From the NCBI GenBank assembly GCA_003116975.1, contig BGKB01000104.1, positions 124,001 through 188,000 of the forward strand: 64,000 bases of DNA, written 5' to 3'. The DNA comes from Aurantiochytrium sp. KH105 (Eukaryota; Sar; Bigyra; Thraustochytrida; Thraustochytriidae). The position numbers and the translations under genes were made by a program. Shown here one piece after another: positions 19,504-29,023 of this stretch. The notes below the pieces were generated by a model. It was not told where the DNA came from. It did not search any database and worked only from the letters and a program-made list of their open reading frames with translations. Numbering within the stretch: the first letter of the stretch is position 1; the number at the start of each line of letters is the position of its first letter.

Positions 19504-21660
19504 ATGGCGGGGGTAGATGACGCCGCGGTGGACGTGTACGCGTCGCTGGCAGCGGGCTCTCGACGACCCACGACGGACGAGGAGGTGGCCGCGGCCGCCG
19601 AGCTCAAGGCGCGACGCGACGCGTGGCTAAAGGACGAGGCAGCGAAGCGCGGATACGAGACGCCTGGCGCGCTGGAAAAGGTGCTCACCAAGGCGCTGCG
19701 CAAGCGCGAGAAGCAGGACAACAAGAAGAAAAAGCCCCCCGCGCCCGCGCCGCAAAAAGCGGCAAAGCCGGACCAGGCCGTGGCGAAAAAGGAGGAGGAG
19801 AACAACGAGGATGACGGCGGTGATGGCGGCGTCCCGCTCGAGGAAACAATGCGGCGCATTCTGGGCGCCCCCAAGGATAACCACGGCCGCGGAGACTACT
19901 TTGTGAACAGCGATGAAATCCTGCAGAGGCACCTCGAGACTACCGGCGGCAAGTACAGGCTACGGTTCCCACCGGAGCCGAACGGGTACCTGCACATCGG
20001 ACACGCCAAGGCAATGTCTGTGAACTTTGGAACCGCAGAGGCCAACGGCGGAGACTGCTACCTCCGTTTCGACGACACCAACCCAGAGGCGGAGAAGCAA
20101 GAGTACATCGACGCCATCGTGGACAATGTACGATGGATGGGGTACACGCCTTTTCGCATCACCTACACGTCGGACTACTTTGAGGACCTCTACGCACTGG
20201 CGTGCGAGCTGATCCGTCGTGGCAAGGCGTACGTATGTCTCTTGCCCGCGGAACGCGTCACGGCGCAGCGTAACGCGCTCAGGACGTACCACAACGAGGT
20301 GGCGCAGAACCCAGACCTCCCCTTTCCCAAGGACGAGACCTTTGACGAGGGCCGTGACGTGCGATCGGCAGAGGAGAATCTTGCGCTGTTCCAGAAGATG
20401 CGCGAGGGACGCTTTGGCGAGGGCGAGGCGACCCTGCGACTCAAGGGTGACTTTATGTCCAAGAACCCGAACATGTGGGACCACATGGCGTACCGCGTCA
20501 TGTTCAAGGAGCACCACCGTACGGGCGACAAGTGGTGTATTTACCCCACATATGACTTTTCGCATTGCCTCGTGGACTCGATTGAGAACGTCACGCATTC
20601 GCTGTGCACGCTCGAGTTCGAAACGCGCCAGGCCTCTGACTCCTCGTACCATTGGCTCTTGGATGCGCTGGGCATGTTCCACCCCAAGACGTGGGAATCG
20701 TCGCGTTGCTCGATTTCGTGCAACGTCATGTCGAAGCGTCGGTTGCAGCGTCTGGTGATGGAAGGCCACGTGAACGGATGGGATGACCCACGACTCCTGA
20801 CGTTGGCGGGAATCCGGCGGCGCGGGTACACGTCGACGGCTGTCCGCGCGTTTTGCCGCGGTCTGGGCGTCGCAAGGTCGTCGAACGAGGTGTGCGTGCC
20901 GGTCGAGCGCCTTGAGAACGCTATTCGAATGGAGCTGGACACGCATGCACCGCGTCGCTTCGCTGTCCTCGAGCCGGTGGAGCTGGTCATTACCAACTTT
21001 GAAGAGGCGGACGCTCCGGCGCAAGTGACGGTGCCGAACCACCCGGCCAAGGGTCGCGAAGATATGGGCACGCGCGAAGTTCCGTTTACTTCGTCCGTGT
21101 ACATTCCGGGCGAGAAGTTCCGACTGGATATGGTCAAGGGGTACAAGGGAATGGTGCCCGGCTCGGCCAAGAATCAGTCCATCAAGCTTTTGAACGCACG
21201 TGTGGTCACGTACGAGTCGCACGAGACGGACTCGGCGACGGGGGCTGTGAAGCGTGTGATGGTGCGGCTGGAGCCAGCGGACACACCTTACAAGGGTATG
21301 CCAACGATTGCCTGGGTCCCGAACTCGGCGGCACGTGTCGAAGGGCGCATGTACGCCAAGCTATTCAAGGATTGTGATGTGGACGGTGTGGAGGTAAACG
21401 CCGAGAAGGCCGCCAAGGAGAAAGGCGTGGACTTCATCGAGCTCTTCAACCCGGACTCGGTGCGTGTGACGGAGCTTATGGTGGAGCCGGGCGTCGTGGA
21501 GGAGCTCGCTGCCGCCATGGACAAGGGTGACCTCGTTCGCTATCAGTTTATCACGCTCGGATACTTTTGCGCCGACGCCAAGGACTCGACGCGCGAGCGT
21601 CCGGTCTTCAACCTCATCGTCTCGCTCAAGGAGGATAAGTCCAAGGCCAACGTCAAGTAA
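19504..21660 (+). CDS. QARS1: Glutaminyl-tRNA synthetase (eukaryotic cytosolic type)
   Basis: This 718-residue class I aminoacyl-tRNA synthetase charges tRNA-Gln with glutamine. Residues 1-140 form a Lys/Ala-rich linker preceded by a short helical segment, much shorter than the YqeY-like N-domain of animal GlnRS. The Rossmann catalytic domain begins at about 150 with FPPEPNGYLHIGHAK; the HIGH signature is at 164-167. The KMSKS loop is present as VMSKRRL, with M at 409. FDDTNPEAEKQEYIDAI is typical of GlnRS/GluRS. The C-terminal beta-barrel anticodon-binding region (about 470-710) includes GMVPGSAKNQSIKLLNARVV-type features diagnostic for GlnRS. All key motifs appear intact and no intron is apparent. 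Confidence 0.96.
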   Translation: MAGVDDAAVDVYASLAAGSRRPTTDEEVAAAAELKARRDAWLKDEAAKRGYETPGALEKVLTKALRKREKQDNKKKKPPAPAPQKAAKPDQAVAKKEEENNEDDGGDGGVPLEETMRRILGAPKDNHGRGDYFVNSDEILQRHLETTGGKYRLRFPPEPNGYLHIGHAKAMSVNFGTAEANGGDCYLRFDDTNPEAEKQEYIDAIVDNVRWMGYTPFRITYTSDYFEDLYALACELIRRGKAYVCLLPAERVTAQRNALRTYHNEVAQNPDLPFPKDETFDEGRDVRSAEENLALFQKMREGRFGEGEATLRLKGDFMSKNPNMWDHMAYRVMFKEHHRTGDKWCIYPTYDFSHCLVDSIENVTHSLCTLEFETRQASDSSYHWLLDALGMFHPKTWESSRCSISCNVMSKRRLQRLVMEGHVNGWDDPRLLTLAGIRRRGYTSTAVRAFCRGLGVARSSNEVCVPVERLENAIRMELDTHAPRRFAVLEPVELVITNFEEADAPAQVTVPNHPAKGREDMGTREVPFTSSVYIPGEKFRLDMVKGYKGMVPGSAKNQSIKLLNARVVTYESHETDSATGAVKRVMVRLEPADTPYKGMPTIAWVPNSAARVEGRMYAKLFKDCDVDGVEVNAEKAAKEKGVDFIELFNPDSVRVTELMVEPGVVEELAAAMDKGDLVRYQFITLGYFCADAKDSTRERPVFNLIVSLKEDKSKANVK

Positions 21661-21716
21661 TTTCCTTCTTGTCCCCTTTCTTTTTGCCCCTTTTTTCTCT
21701 TTTCTTGTTCTTTTCT

Positions 21717-21785
21717 CTGTCTGTTTGTTTGTCTCTCTCTCTCTCTGTCTGCCTATCTTGTCTGTCTGTCTGTCTGTCTGTTGTC
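21717..21785. repeat. CTGT/CT microsatellite
   Basis: Alternating TCTG, TTTG and TC units in the GlnRS 3' flank; imperfect and non-coding. Confidence 0.8.
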
Positions 21786-21962
21786 TTGAACTTTTGTCCC
21801 GTCCTGCGTAGGGTGGCAGAAAAGCGACGTGCCCACTGGCAACTCACTGCCGCAGCTGCAGTCTCGGACATTCTTATCGGCCGCCGATCGATCCAGCAAC
21901 CAGCCAGGCGCAAGATCGCTGGCCCGTCTCGCTGTCAAGGCAGGCTGCAGCTGCAGCGCCGT

Positions 21963-22005
21963 TTCCTTTCCTTTCCTTTCCTTGCCTTGCCTCGCCTCGC
22001 CTTTC
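21963..22005. repeat. CCTTT to CCTCG pentanucleotide repeat
   Basis: Pentanucleotide units drift from CCTTT through CCTTG to CCTCG within about 40 bases, belonging to the same repeat class as 8834, 10603 and 51299. Confidence 0.75.
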
Positions 22006-22644
22006 CTTTTTTAGGTGACGGCGGCTGTCCGTCACGCTGCTCTGGCCAAAATACAAGTCCGCGTCCGACGGCCACCGCGGCCGCCTGCGAGCGGAGCGGG
22101 TGTGCGTCGAGCGAGCGAGCGAGCTTTCTCTCCGCCCGGCCGAGAGGCCTCCCACGCTCGACGTCCGCTCCCTCTACCCGCGCACGCCCTGCGCTGCCCG
22201 GCCCTGCCCTGCGCTGCGGCCCCGTGCAGCCCGAGACGCGGCATGTCGCGCCTGCGCTCGCAGTCGCTCCGGGCGCTGCGCGGCGCTGCGCTGCGAGGCG
22301 TGCGCTGCGGCGGCCGCGGGCGACGGGCGCAGCTTTCGAGTGCGCGGCCTCGCAGGTACTCCGGCATCGTGGCACGTGAATGGTGTGAGGTGGAGGAAGG
22401 GTGTGCGCGGCGTGCACGCGCCGCGCAGTGCGAGGAGGAGGGGCGCGTGCTTGGCGCAGGCGCTGTGGCAAAGCAGGACCAGAGAATCAGAAACAGGCAG
22501 CGGGCGGGCGCGGGAGAGCAAACGCGCAACGGGCCGGGTCGCGGCCACTGTCTGTTCTGTCACGGCCGCGAGCGTCGGGAGTGGGTTGCGGGCGAGGCGG
22601 ACGAGGCGGGCTGGGCTGGGCTGGGCTGAGGCGAGGGCGGGAAG

Positions 22645-25600
22645 ATGGAGCTCGACGCGCTGGGCGTGAACTCGAGCGTGTGGGTGTCGGGCGCCGGGGA
22701 CGGCGGGACGACGGAGTACTATCAGGGCGTGGTGACCTCGCGCGACGGACCGTACGTGGTCGTGCGGAGCCTGCTGGGCAAGGGCACATACAATGTCGAT
22801 GCGGAAACGCAGGAGGTCTTCCGCGCCAACAGGCGCGTGGTGACAGACATGACGGCGCTGCAGTATTTCCACGTGCCCGGTATTCTGCACAATGTCCGGC
22901 AGCGCGCCGTCGAGGACGAGCCGTACACCTTTCTCGGCGCGAGCGTGCTCGTGGCGGTCAACCCGCTACGCCCGCTCGCGCAGCCGGAGGATGTCCTCGG
23001 CACTCCGGACGCCATCCGCGTAGCGCACCCTTACGCGATTGCGGAGGCGGCGTACCAGCAAATGCAGTTTGCCATGACCCGACCATCGCTCGGTGAAAAG
23101 GTAGACCAATCCATTGTTGTGGGCGGCGAATCCGGCGCCGGCAAGACAGAGTCAAGCAAAATGGTCCTGCACCACTTGGTGGAGCGAAGCGGCGGAAGCA
23201 GCGGTGGTTTGGGACCTCTCGACCAACGTCTGCTGGAGATCTCGCCCATTCTGGAATCCTTTGGCAACGCCGCTACCAAGCGCAACGCAAACTCGTCGCG
23301 CTTTGGCAAATTCATCAAGGTGCACTTTTCGAAGAGTGGAGCAATCGTCGCCGCCTCGGTGGAGACCTACCTCTTGGAGCGAAGCCGCGTCACGCAGCAC
23401 ATGCTTGGCGAGCGCGCCTTTCACGTCTTTCATCAGCTACTTGAAGGTGCGTCAGAAGAGATGCGCGAGGAACTTTCGTTGATGCGCACCTTTTCGTATC
23501 TGCATGCCACGGCGATTGAGGGCGCAGGACGCAAGCGTGCCAAGAGTATGGCCAAGCTGGAGTCACTTGGGGAGGATGACGAACGCAAGTATCACGAGCT
23601 GTGCAGCGCCTTGGACACGCTTGGCGTCGACAAGGATGGTATCATGCGCATTCTCGCGGGTATCTTGCACCTCGGCAACATCAAGTTTGATGAAAAGGAG
23701 GGCGCCCTCGCAGACGAGGCCGAGGTCCGCACCACCGAGACGCTGGAGATCGCGAGCACCCTGCTCGGTCTCGAGCCCGAGGCCCTCGAGCAGCTTGTGC
23801 TCGAGCGCAAGGTGCGTACGGTGGGAGAGACAATCGTGGCAAGGCGCGATGCAGATGCCGCAAAGATTGCCGTCGACGCTGTGGCCAAAAAGATTTATGT
23901 GGAACTCTTTGAGTATCTTGTGGCCCGCATCTCGGAGGCGCTTTCAAACGAGAGCGACGCCGAGGCGCAGGGCTTTATTGGCGTGTTGGACATCTTCGGC
24001 TTTGAGTCTTTTCGCCGCAACGACTTGGAACAGCTCTTGATCAACTACACGAACGAGGCGCTTCAGGAAACCTTCAACACGCAAGTCTTTGAGGCCGAGG
24101 CAGCGCTGTACCGAAGCGAAGGTCTCTTGACGGACGGCATGGCACCGGTGAGCGTCGGGGAGAACGCAGCTGCGATGCAGCTCTTGGGCGGCGTCAGGGG
24201 CGATCTGCGCGCTCAACCTGGCATTTTGCGGCTCATTGACGGCGAGACGCAGAGTCCGCAGCCCTCGGACAGCAAGCTGACAACCTCGATCCATCGGACG
24301 TACGGCGCCAGCGACACCCCTGCGCGTGTGTCCGGGGCATACGTGCCTGTCCATCCCAAGGACGCCAAATACTGCTTTTCTGTGCGGCACTACGCCGGCG
24401 AGGTCAAGTACACGACGGGCCACTTTATCGAAAAGAATGTCGACCGCGTCCCTGACGAGGTCACCGAGGTACTCGCGTCTTCTTCGTCAGATGTGCTCGC
24501 AGAAGTCTTTACGGCCTCCGCCGTGGGTGGTGGTGATAGCATGACGCGTGTCACGCAGGCGGGCCGGGCCCTGACCAAGGCCACCGCGACGGTGACTGCA
24601 CGTTTTCAGGCGTCCATTGAGTCGTTGATCGACACGCTCGACGCGACGCGCGCCTTTTTCATCCGATGCATCAAACCCAACTCGCGCATGGAGCGTGGTA
24701 AGAGCTCCAAGAGCGACTGGTTCGACGTCCAGTACGTGATCCCGCAGCTGTACAACTTGAGCATCCCACAGACGGCCGAGGTGCTCAAGGGCGGTTTTCC
24801 AACGCGCATTGCGTTCGAAGACCTCGTAGAGACGTACAAGGGCATGATGCCCGACGTGGCGCTGCATGCGTTTGAGGTCTTTTGCGCGTCGGACAGCCGT
24901 CTCTTTGTCAAGGCCCTCTTTGAGGCCTTCGGAATTCCGGCGGAGAACTACAAGATTGGCCTTACGCGGGTCTTCTTCAAAAGTGGCATGCTTGACGAGC
25001 TCAATAGCGTCCTCAGTGTCGCATCGTCCGGTTCGGTCCCCGAGGAGGTGGCAGCGAACTTTCGGCTGGCGCTCGTGCGGTCGCGCTGGCGCGGGGTCTT
25101 TGCGGGCGTGCTGGCCTACAGTGTTTTCGAAGAGATCCTGCGCACGAACCGGGCGCGCGAGTCGGCAGTGACGATTTTGCAGCGCCTGGCCAAGCGTCGC
25201 GCCCGTGAAGCACGGCGTCGCCGCGAAGAGGCCCTGCGCCGCGAAGAAGAGGCCCGTCAGCGCGAAGAGGCTGCGCGGCGCGAGGCTGAGCGACTCCAAG
25301 TCATTGAGGAACAAAAGCGCGCGGCGCGAGAGGCCGCCGAAGCCGCGAACCGGCGAGCCGAGGCGGAGCGGCTGCGACAGGCGGAGATTCTCGCGGAGGA
25401 GAAGCGACTCGCAGAGATTGCACGGGCTGCCGCGGAGGCCGCTGCCGCCGAGGAATTGCAAAAGCGCATTGCTGCTGCGGAGGCTGCCGCCGCCGAGGCC
25501 GAGGCCCAGGAGGCAGCCGAAACGGAACGCGCGGCGCAAGCCTTGGGTAGCGAGGATGCCCTGGCGTCCAAGCTCGACCAAGAACGTCAGCTCAAGAGCG

Positions 25601-27549
25601 CCGTGGCCAATGGTGAGAACGACGACGAAGACGACGACTTTGAGACCATGACGGTGCACACGCGGGCCCGTGCGCGCTCGCGCACGGGCAGTGTGGTTTC
25701 GCACAAGACGGTTCGGCAAACAATCGTCGAGCGCGCTCGCAAGGAGGCTCTCTTGCACGTGATTCCTGAGGAAGAGGCTGAGGGAGATGCCGAGAACGGG
25801 AACGGAGGAGCAAACGACGACGACGAAAATGACGGCGCCTCTGTGCCGCTGGTGTTCCAGGATGTCCGATACGTGTCGCTGGACGTTGCAACGAACAAGA
25901 GGCGCTCCGTCCTCCCGATTCCTCGAATGTTTCGGCGACGTGCCAGCATCGCCAAGGTCATCGCAGACGGAGACTCATGGACAATGTGCTCAATCATCAT
26001 CCGCGGATACACGCTGCAATTTTTCGAAAGCGTGCGAGACGCCGCCGGAAAGAACCCGCAGGGCGTAAACAAGCTCGGCGAAGTTGTCGTATCGCCAGCG
26101 TTGACCCGCATGGAAATGATTGACGGAATAGACGAGTCGGAACAGCTGATGAAGCTGACGGTCCTCCCCCAGGGACGCACGCCGGGCCGCGAGGTCCTCT
26201 TTCACGTGGTGGACCCCGATGGCAACGAGTCGCTCTTGGCGGCGTATCTTGCGGCCGTCAAGGCATATAAGCGCGAAGCAAAGCTGGCGCTTGCGTACGA
26301 CGCGGGCAATCTCGCGGACGCGGACGAGGATGTGAGCGCAGATCTGGCCGAGGCTCGCGCATGGCTTAGGGAGGGTCTCATTACCAAAGCAGAGTTTAAC
26401 TTTCTCAAGTCAAAACAAATTACTGGCGAGCACGAGTACTTTGAAGCGGAGGCGGCACGTTATGGCGAATATGATGTGGACGCAACGTATCGCGTCCATT
26501 GTGAGGATTGTGGCGAGGCCGTGATTTTCGTCAAGGACTACGAGGAGAACCCAATCTCATGTCCATACTGCTCGAGCGATCTTCCCGTCGACGAGCATGA
26601 CCTTTACGCAGAATCTGCCGCGCACCGCAAGATGGTGGACGAACGGATTGCTTTCCAGGAGAAGATGCGGAAGAAGCATGGTGGAGAGGGTTTTCCTCTC
26701 ACCGTGAACATTGCGTCACGGCACGAGATCACGGTCTCTAGTCCGTCAGCAGAGTCGTACTACGATCCAACCGAGATGCGCAATGTCATAAGCTTCGCCT
26801 TTCCTGTTATCTCCCGTAACTATGACTCATCGGCGCTTCACGTCATGGAAGAGTTTGAGTTTTTCGCTTCGTGGGAAGAGTTGCGTCACTTTGCAGATCG
26901 GCTTGCTAATCCTGACCCTGATGAGAAGGAGAAGCTGTCGTCCAAGGAGCGCAAGAAGCTCCCTGGCTTCCCGGAGGACCCGAAGCGCGACCGCAGCATG
27001 GACACAGAGGGGCGCGAAGCTACTGCGCGGCTCAAGGACATTGTCACGGAACGTCGGCTGCTCCGCGTCGAGCAGTACATGCTGGAGCTTTTGCTCGCCT
27101 CGCGCCAGATGAAAAAGACCTTCTTCACCTTCGAATTCGTGCAGAACTTTTTTAATTTGCCCGTCGACGCGAGCCAATTCATCAAGCGCAAGATGAAGAC
27201 GCTGACCTTGAGTCAACTCGAAAAGGTCGCGGAGCTGGCCGATGAGTTCTTTGCGCAGATTGTGCAGTTCGAAGTTGACGAATCCTCCGAGATCGTCCCT
27301 CCACCGGTACTCAAAGAAGCTATCAACAGCGTTCGTCCTGCACTCGAAGCCACTGCCGATCCAGTCCGCCTTGCTTCTTATGCTACCAAGGCTGACCAGG
27401 ACGAACGCGATGAGCTGTCGAGACGCGCCGCGCAAGTTCTTGGCGTTCTTATTGAATGCGAGAATCAGATCAATGAAGCTTTTCGTCGTCAGTCCACGAT
27501 CGAGCGACAGCGTGAGCTGAATGCTTCTGCTCGACAAACAGCAGAGTAA
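22645..27549 (+). CDS. Unconventional myosin with PH, zinc-ribbon and PX tail modules
   Basis: A 1634-residue intronless actin motor. An N-terminal SH3-like beta segment (about 8-60) precedes the motor domain (about 65-790): P-loop GESGAGKT at 161-168, switch I NANSSRFGKF near 212-221, switch II DIFGFESF from 449, and the converter-type GLTRVFFKSG. The neck (about 820-850) carries only weak IQ-like sequence. A charged Glu/Arg/Ala stretch at about 855-985 looks like a single alpha-helix or coiled coil. The tail holds an acidic linker, a PH-like domain (about 1065-1215), a four-Cys CxxC-x15-CxxC ribbon near 1285-1307, and a PX-like domain (about 1352-1500, with LPGFPEDPK and a terminal helical part). 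PH plus PX suggests phosphoinositide-directed membrane cargo. Related lipid-binding myosin tails are known in stramenopiles; the class assignment is left open. Confidence 0.9.
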   Translation: MELDALGVNSSVWVSGAGDGGTTEYYQGVVTSRDGPYVVVRSLLGKGTYNVDAETQEVFRANRRVVTDMTALQYFHVPGILHNVRQRAVEDEPYTFLGASVLVAVNPLRPLAQPEDVLGTPDAIRVAHPYAIAEAAYQQMQFAMTRPSLGEKVDQSIVVGGESGAGKTESSKMVLHHLVERSGGSSGGLGPLDQRLLEISPILESFGNAATKRNANSSRFGKFIKVHFSKSGAIVAASVETYLLERSRVTQHMLGERAFHVFHQLLEGASEEMREELSLMRTFSYLHATAIEGAGRKRAKSMAKLESLGEDDERKYHELCSALDTLGVDKDGIMRILAGILHLGNIKFDEKEGALADEAEVRTTETLEIASTLLGLEPEALEQLVLERKVRTVGETIVARRDADAAKIAVDAVAKKIYVELFEYLVARISEALSNESDAEAQGFIGVLDIFGFESFRRNDLEQLLINYTNEALQETFNTQVFEAEAALYRSEGLLTDGMAPVSVGENAAAMQLLGGVRGDLRAQPGILRLIDGETQSPQPSDSKLTTSIHRTYGASDTPARVSGAYVPVHPKDAKYCFSVRHYAGEVKYTTGHFIEKNVDRVPDEVTEVLASSSSDVLAEVFTASAVGGGDSMTRVTQAGRALTKATATVTARFQASIESLIDTLDATRAFFIRCIKPNSRMERGKSSKSDWFDVQYVIPQLYNLSIPQTAEVLKGGFPTRIAFEDLVETYKGMMPDVALHAFEVFCASDSRLFVKALFEAFGIPAENYKIGLTRVFFKSGMLDELNSVLSVASSGSVPEEVAANFRLALVRSRWRGVFAGVLAYSVFEEILRTNRARESAVTILQRLAKRRAREARRRREEALRREEEARQREEAARREAERLQVIEEQKRAAREAAEAANRRAEAERLRQAEILAEEKRLAEIARAAAEAAAAEELQKRIAAAEAAAAEAEAQEAAETERAAQALGSEDALASKLDQERQLKSAVANGENDDEDDDFETMTVHTRARARSRTGSVVSHKTVRQTIVERARKEALLHVIPEEEAEGDAENGNGGANDDDENDGASVPLVFQDVRYVSLDVATNKRRSVLPIPRMFRRRASIAKVIADGDSWTMCSIIIRGYTLQFFESVRDAAGKNPQGVNKLGEVVVSPALTRMEMIDGIDESEQLMKLTVLPQGRTPGREVLFHVVDPDGNESLLAAYLAAVKAYKREAKLALAYDAGNLADADEDVSADLAEARAWLREGLITKAEFNFLKSKQITGEHEYFEAEAARYGEYDVDATYRVHCEDCGEAVIFVKDYEENPISCPYCSSDLPVDEHDLYAESAAHRKMVDERIAFQEKMRKKHGGEGFPLTVNIASRHEITVSSPSAESYYDPTEMRNVISFAFPVISRNYDSSALHVMEEFEFFASWEELRHFADRLANPDPDEKEKLSSKERKKLPGFPEDPKRDRSMDTEGREATARLKDIVTERRLLRVEQYMLELLLASRQMKKTFFTFEFVQNFFNLPVDASQFIKRKMKTLTLSQLEKVAELADEFFAQIVQFEVDESSEIVPPPVLKEAINSVRPALEATADPVRLASYATKADQDERDELSRRAAQVLGVLIECENQINEAFRRQSTIERQRELNASARQTAE

Positions 27550-27977
27550 ATGGATGCTCTCAACTTGGAGTGACCGCTCGAATCACATATTATATTTTTT
27601 TAAACGCAATCCGCAAGTCACACACCTTTCGTTTTTCAAGCAAGTAGTAGTAGAAGTAGAAAGTTTCGTATCAGTTTTAAAATTTCCTTTCTTTTTCTTT
27701 CTCATGAGTTGCGTCTTGTTGTTCTTCACGCATCAAAACGGATCATCGCAAAGGGGAAGCAAAGAGAAGAAAGACGGTGCTGCGGCAAGATTGTCATGGC
27801 CTTCCGCACTGCTTTCGTTGGCCTTGCCGGTGGAGAATCGCTCCACTAGTCCTCGTCTCAACGATGACCCGAACTTTTGCAGTCTCGTCGCCTCTCGGGT
27901 GACCCAGGCATCATCCGAGAGCAACCGCTCCAGCTTGCCAACCACAGGAGCACCAATGGAAATGGCTTCGGATGGTT
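27550..27977. other. Myosin 3' flank / tRNA upstream region
   Basis: AT-rich 3' UTR-type sequence near the myosin stop, then mixed sequence up to the tRNA. I see no gene. Confidence 0.4.
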
Positions 27978-28081
27978 GGAGGGTTATGTCAGCGGTAGAC
28001 TGTCAGATTCCAGACGGTACAGCTTCTTTAATTTGTCCGGCTAACATCTGAAGGTCGGGAGTTCAAATCTCTCACTCTTCA
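27978..28081 (+). tRNA. tRNA-Trp(CCA) with 32-nt intron, copy 1
   Basis: The 104-nt gene folds as a full cloverleaf. The 7-bp acceptor stem (27978-27984 with 28074-28080) includes G-U pairs and the discriminator is A28081. The D-arm has loop AGCGGTA. The anticodon stem is TCAGA/TCTGA (28003-28007 with 28047-28051), with loop TTCCAGA giving anticodon CCA at 28010-28012. The T-arm has loop TTCAAAT. An intron at 28014-28045 sits at the canonical position after base 37, and its GTCCGG can pair with CCAGAC around the anticodon, as in eukaryotic pre-tRNAs. No CCA is encoded. A T7 run at 28087-28093 serves as Pol III terminator. One U-U mismatch (10-25) lies at the base of the D-stem. Confidence 0.88.
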
Positions 28082-28557
28082 CAATATTTTTTTGACTTTT
28101 TTTTTTCCAAATTTTTTTCTTCAAAAAGAAACGTGATTGAAGGACTTGGCTGGGATGGAGCGTGACAACGCTGAGATTTTGACATTTTCTTTTTGGTGGG
28201 GGAGGGTTAGGCGAGGAGGCTTTCTCTGCCTGCGTAGCAACGTGCAGGAATGTGCATATTAATGCGTGCAGAACATGGTGCCGCCCAAAGTCAAGCGCAA
28301 CACTACTACCGCGACCTTTGTCAGATTACCGGGTGGTTAGTCTTGAAAAAAGAAAAAAAAACTTTGTCGCAAATGATCGTGATGACTACGCAGACGAGCA
28401 TCTTGGGTTTTCCACGACTTGCCTCGCTATCTACTCTCACAAGTTGCTTGATCTTTCCAAGTCAAGGAGCATCGCGTGAGCACGGACTCACAGGCCAAGA
28501 TCATGTCACAGGCAAGAAAAAAACTTCCAGAAAAAAAAAACCGCAAAAAAAATATTG
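28082..28557. other. Spacer between the inverted tRNA-Trp genes
   Basis: About 476 bases between the 3' ends of the two convergent tRNA genes. T-rich sequence after each tRNA is conserved for about 15 bases (CAATATTTTTTT). The middle contains no feature I can support. Confidence 0.5.
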
Positions 28558-28661
28558 TGAAGAGTGAGAGATTTGAACTCCCGACCTTCAGATGTTAGCC
28601 GGACAACCTAGAGAAGCTGTACCGTCTGGAATCTGACAGTCTACCGCTGACATAACCCTCC
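28558..28661 (-). tRNA. tRNA-Trp(CCA) with 32-nt intron, copy 2 (inverted)
   Basis: Same fold as copy 1 on the opposite strand: anticodon at 28629-28627, intron at 28625-28594, discriminator at 28558. Both mature exons are identical to copy 1 over all 72 bases; the only three differences lie inside the intron, and they leave the GTCCGG that pairs with the anticodon region intact. A T8 terminator follows on the minus strand (28552-28545). The identical exons and diverging intron argue that both copies are functional. Confidence 0.88.
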
Positions 28662-29023
28662 AATTACATCAGAGCTTGTCGCTTGGAATACTTAAACTTT
28701 GGTATACCAAATTGCGCACTGCGTTCGAAGCGCGAACCAACGGATGGTGACCGTCTTTTACCTTTGGAGCCGCATACTGACGTGCATCTTATTCTCGTTG
28801 CAACCGCGCTGTAGCATATCTTGTTTTGATACATTATTCACGAATAATTACATCTTTAGGTCATCCTGTATGCTATTTTTCACATCTTGCTCATTTGTTT
28901 TCAGACCTTGAACTTTCTTCTTTGCATACTGCACGCTATTTCGCTGTGCAAATAATACAATGTGTGGGGACGCAACGGTCTCTCGTACGGCCTTTGACGA
29001 GCATTGCGTGTCGGGGTTTGTCT
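28662..29023. other. AT-rich gap before the flavoprotein gene
   Basis: This gap holds the 5' flank of tRNA copy 2 and the 3' flank of the flavoprotein gene. I see no coding or RNA feature. Confidence 0.4.

Larger units (their letters stand above)
21661..22644. other. GlnRS 3' flank and myosin 5' flank, repeat-rich
   Basis: A pyrimidine-rich stretch begins right after the GlnRS stop and includes a TCTG/TTTG repeat at 21717-21785. CCTTT units grading into CCTTG and CCTCG units lie at 21963-22005. The rest is GC-rich with overlapping ORFs in several frames, none with a domain or coding-like composition. Confidence 0.45.

Noticed and set aside
19960-21222. 420-residue antisense ORF within GlnRS
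   Set aside because: Lies entirely opposite a conserved enzyme and is rich in His/Arg/Leu as expected from antisense reading.
24487-25758. 423-residue antisense ORF within the myosin gene
   Set aside because: Opposite the conserved motor and charged helix; no independent start context or domain.
27978-28661. Possible SINE or tRNA-derived pseudogene pair
   Set aside because: Both copies keep all stems, identical mature sequences, plausible introns and T-run terminators, so functional tRNA genes are more likely.
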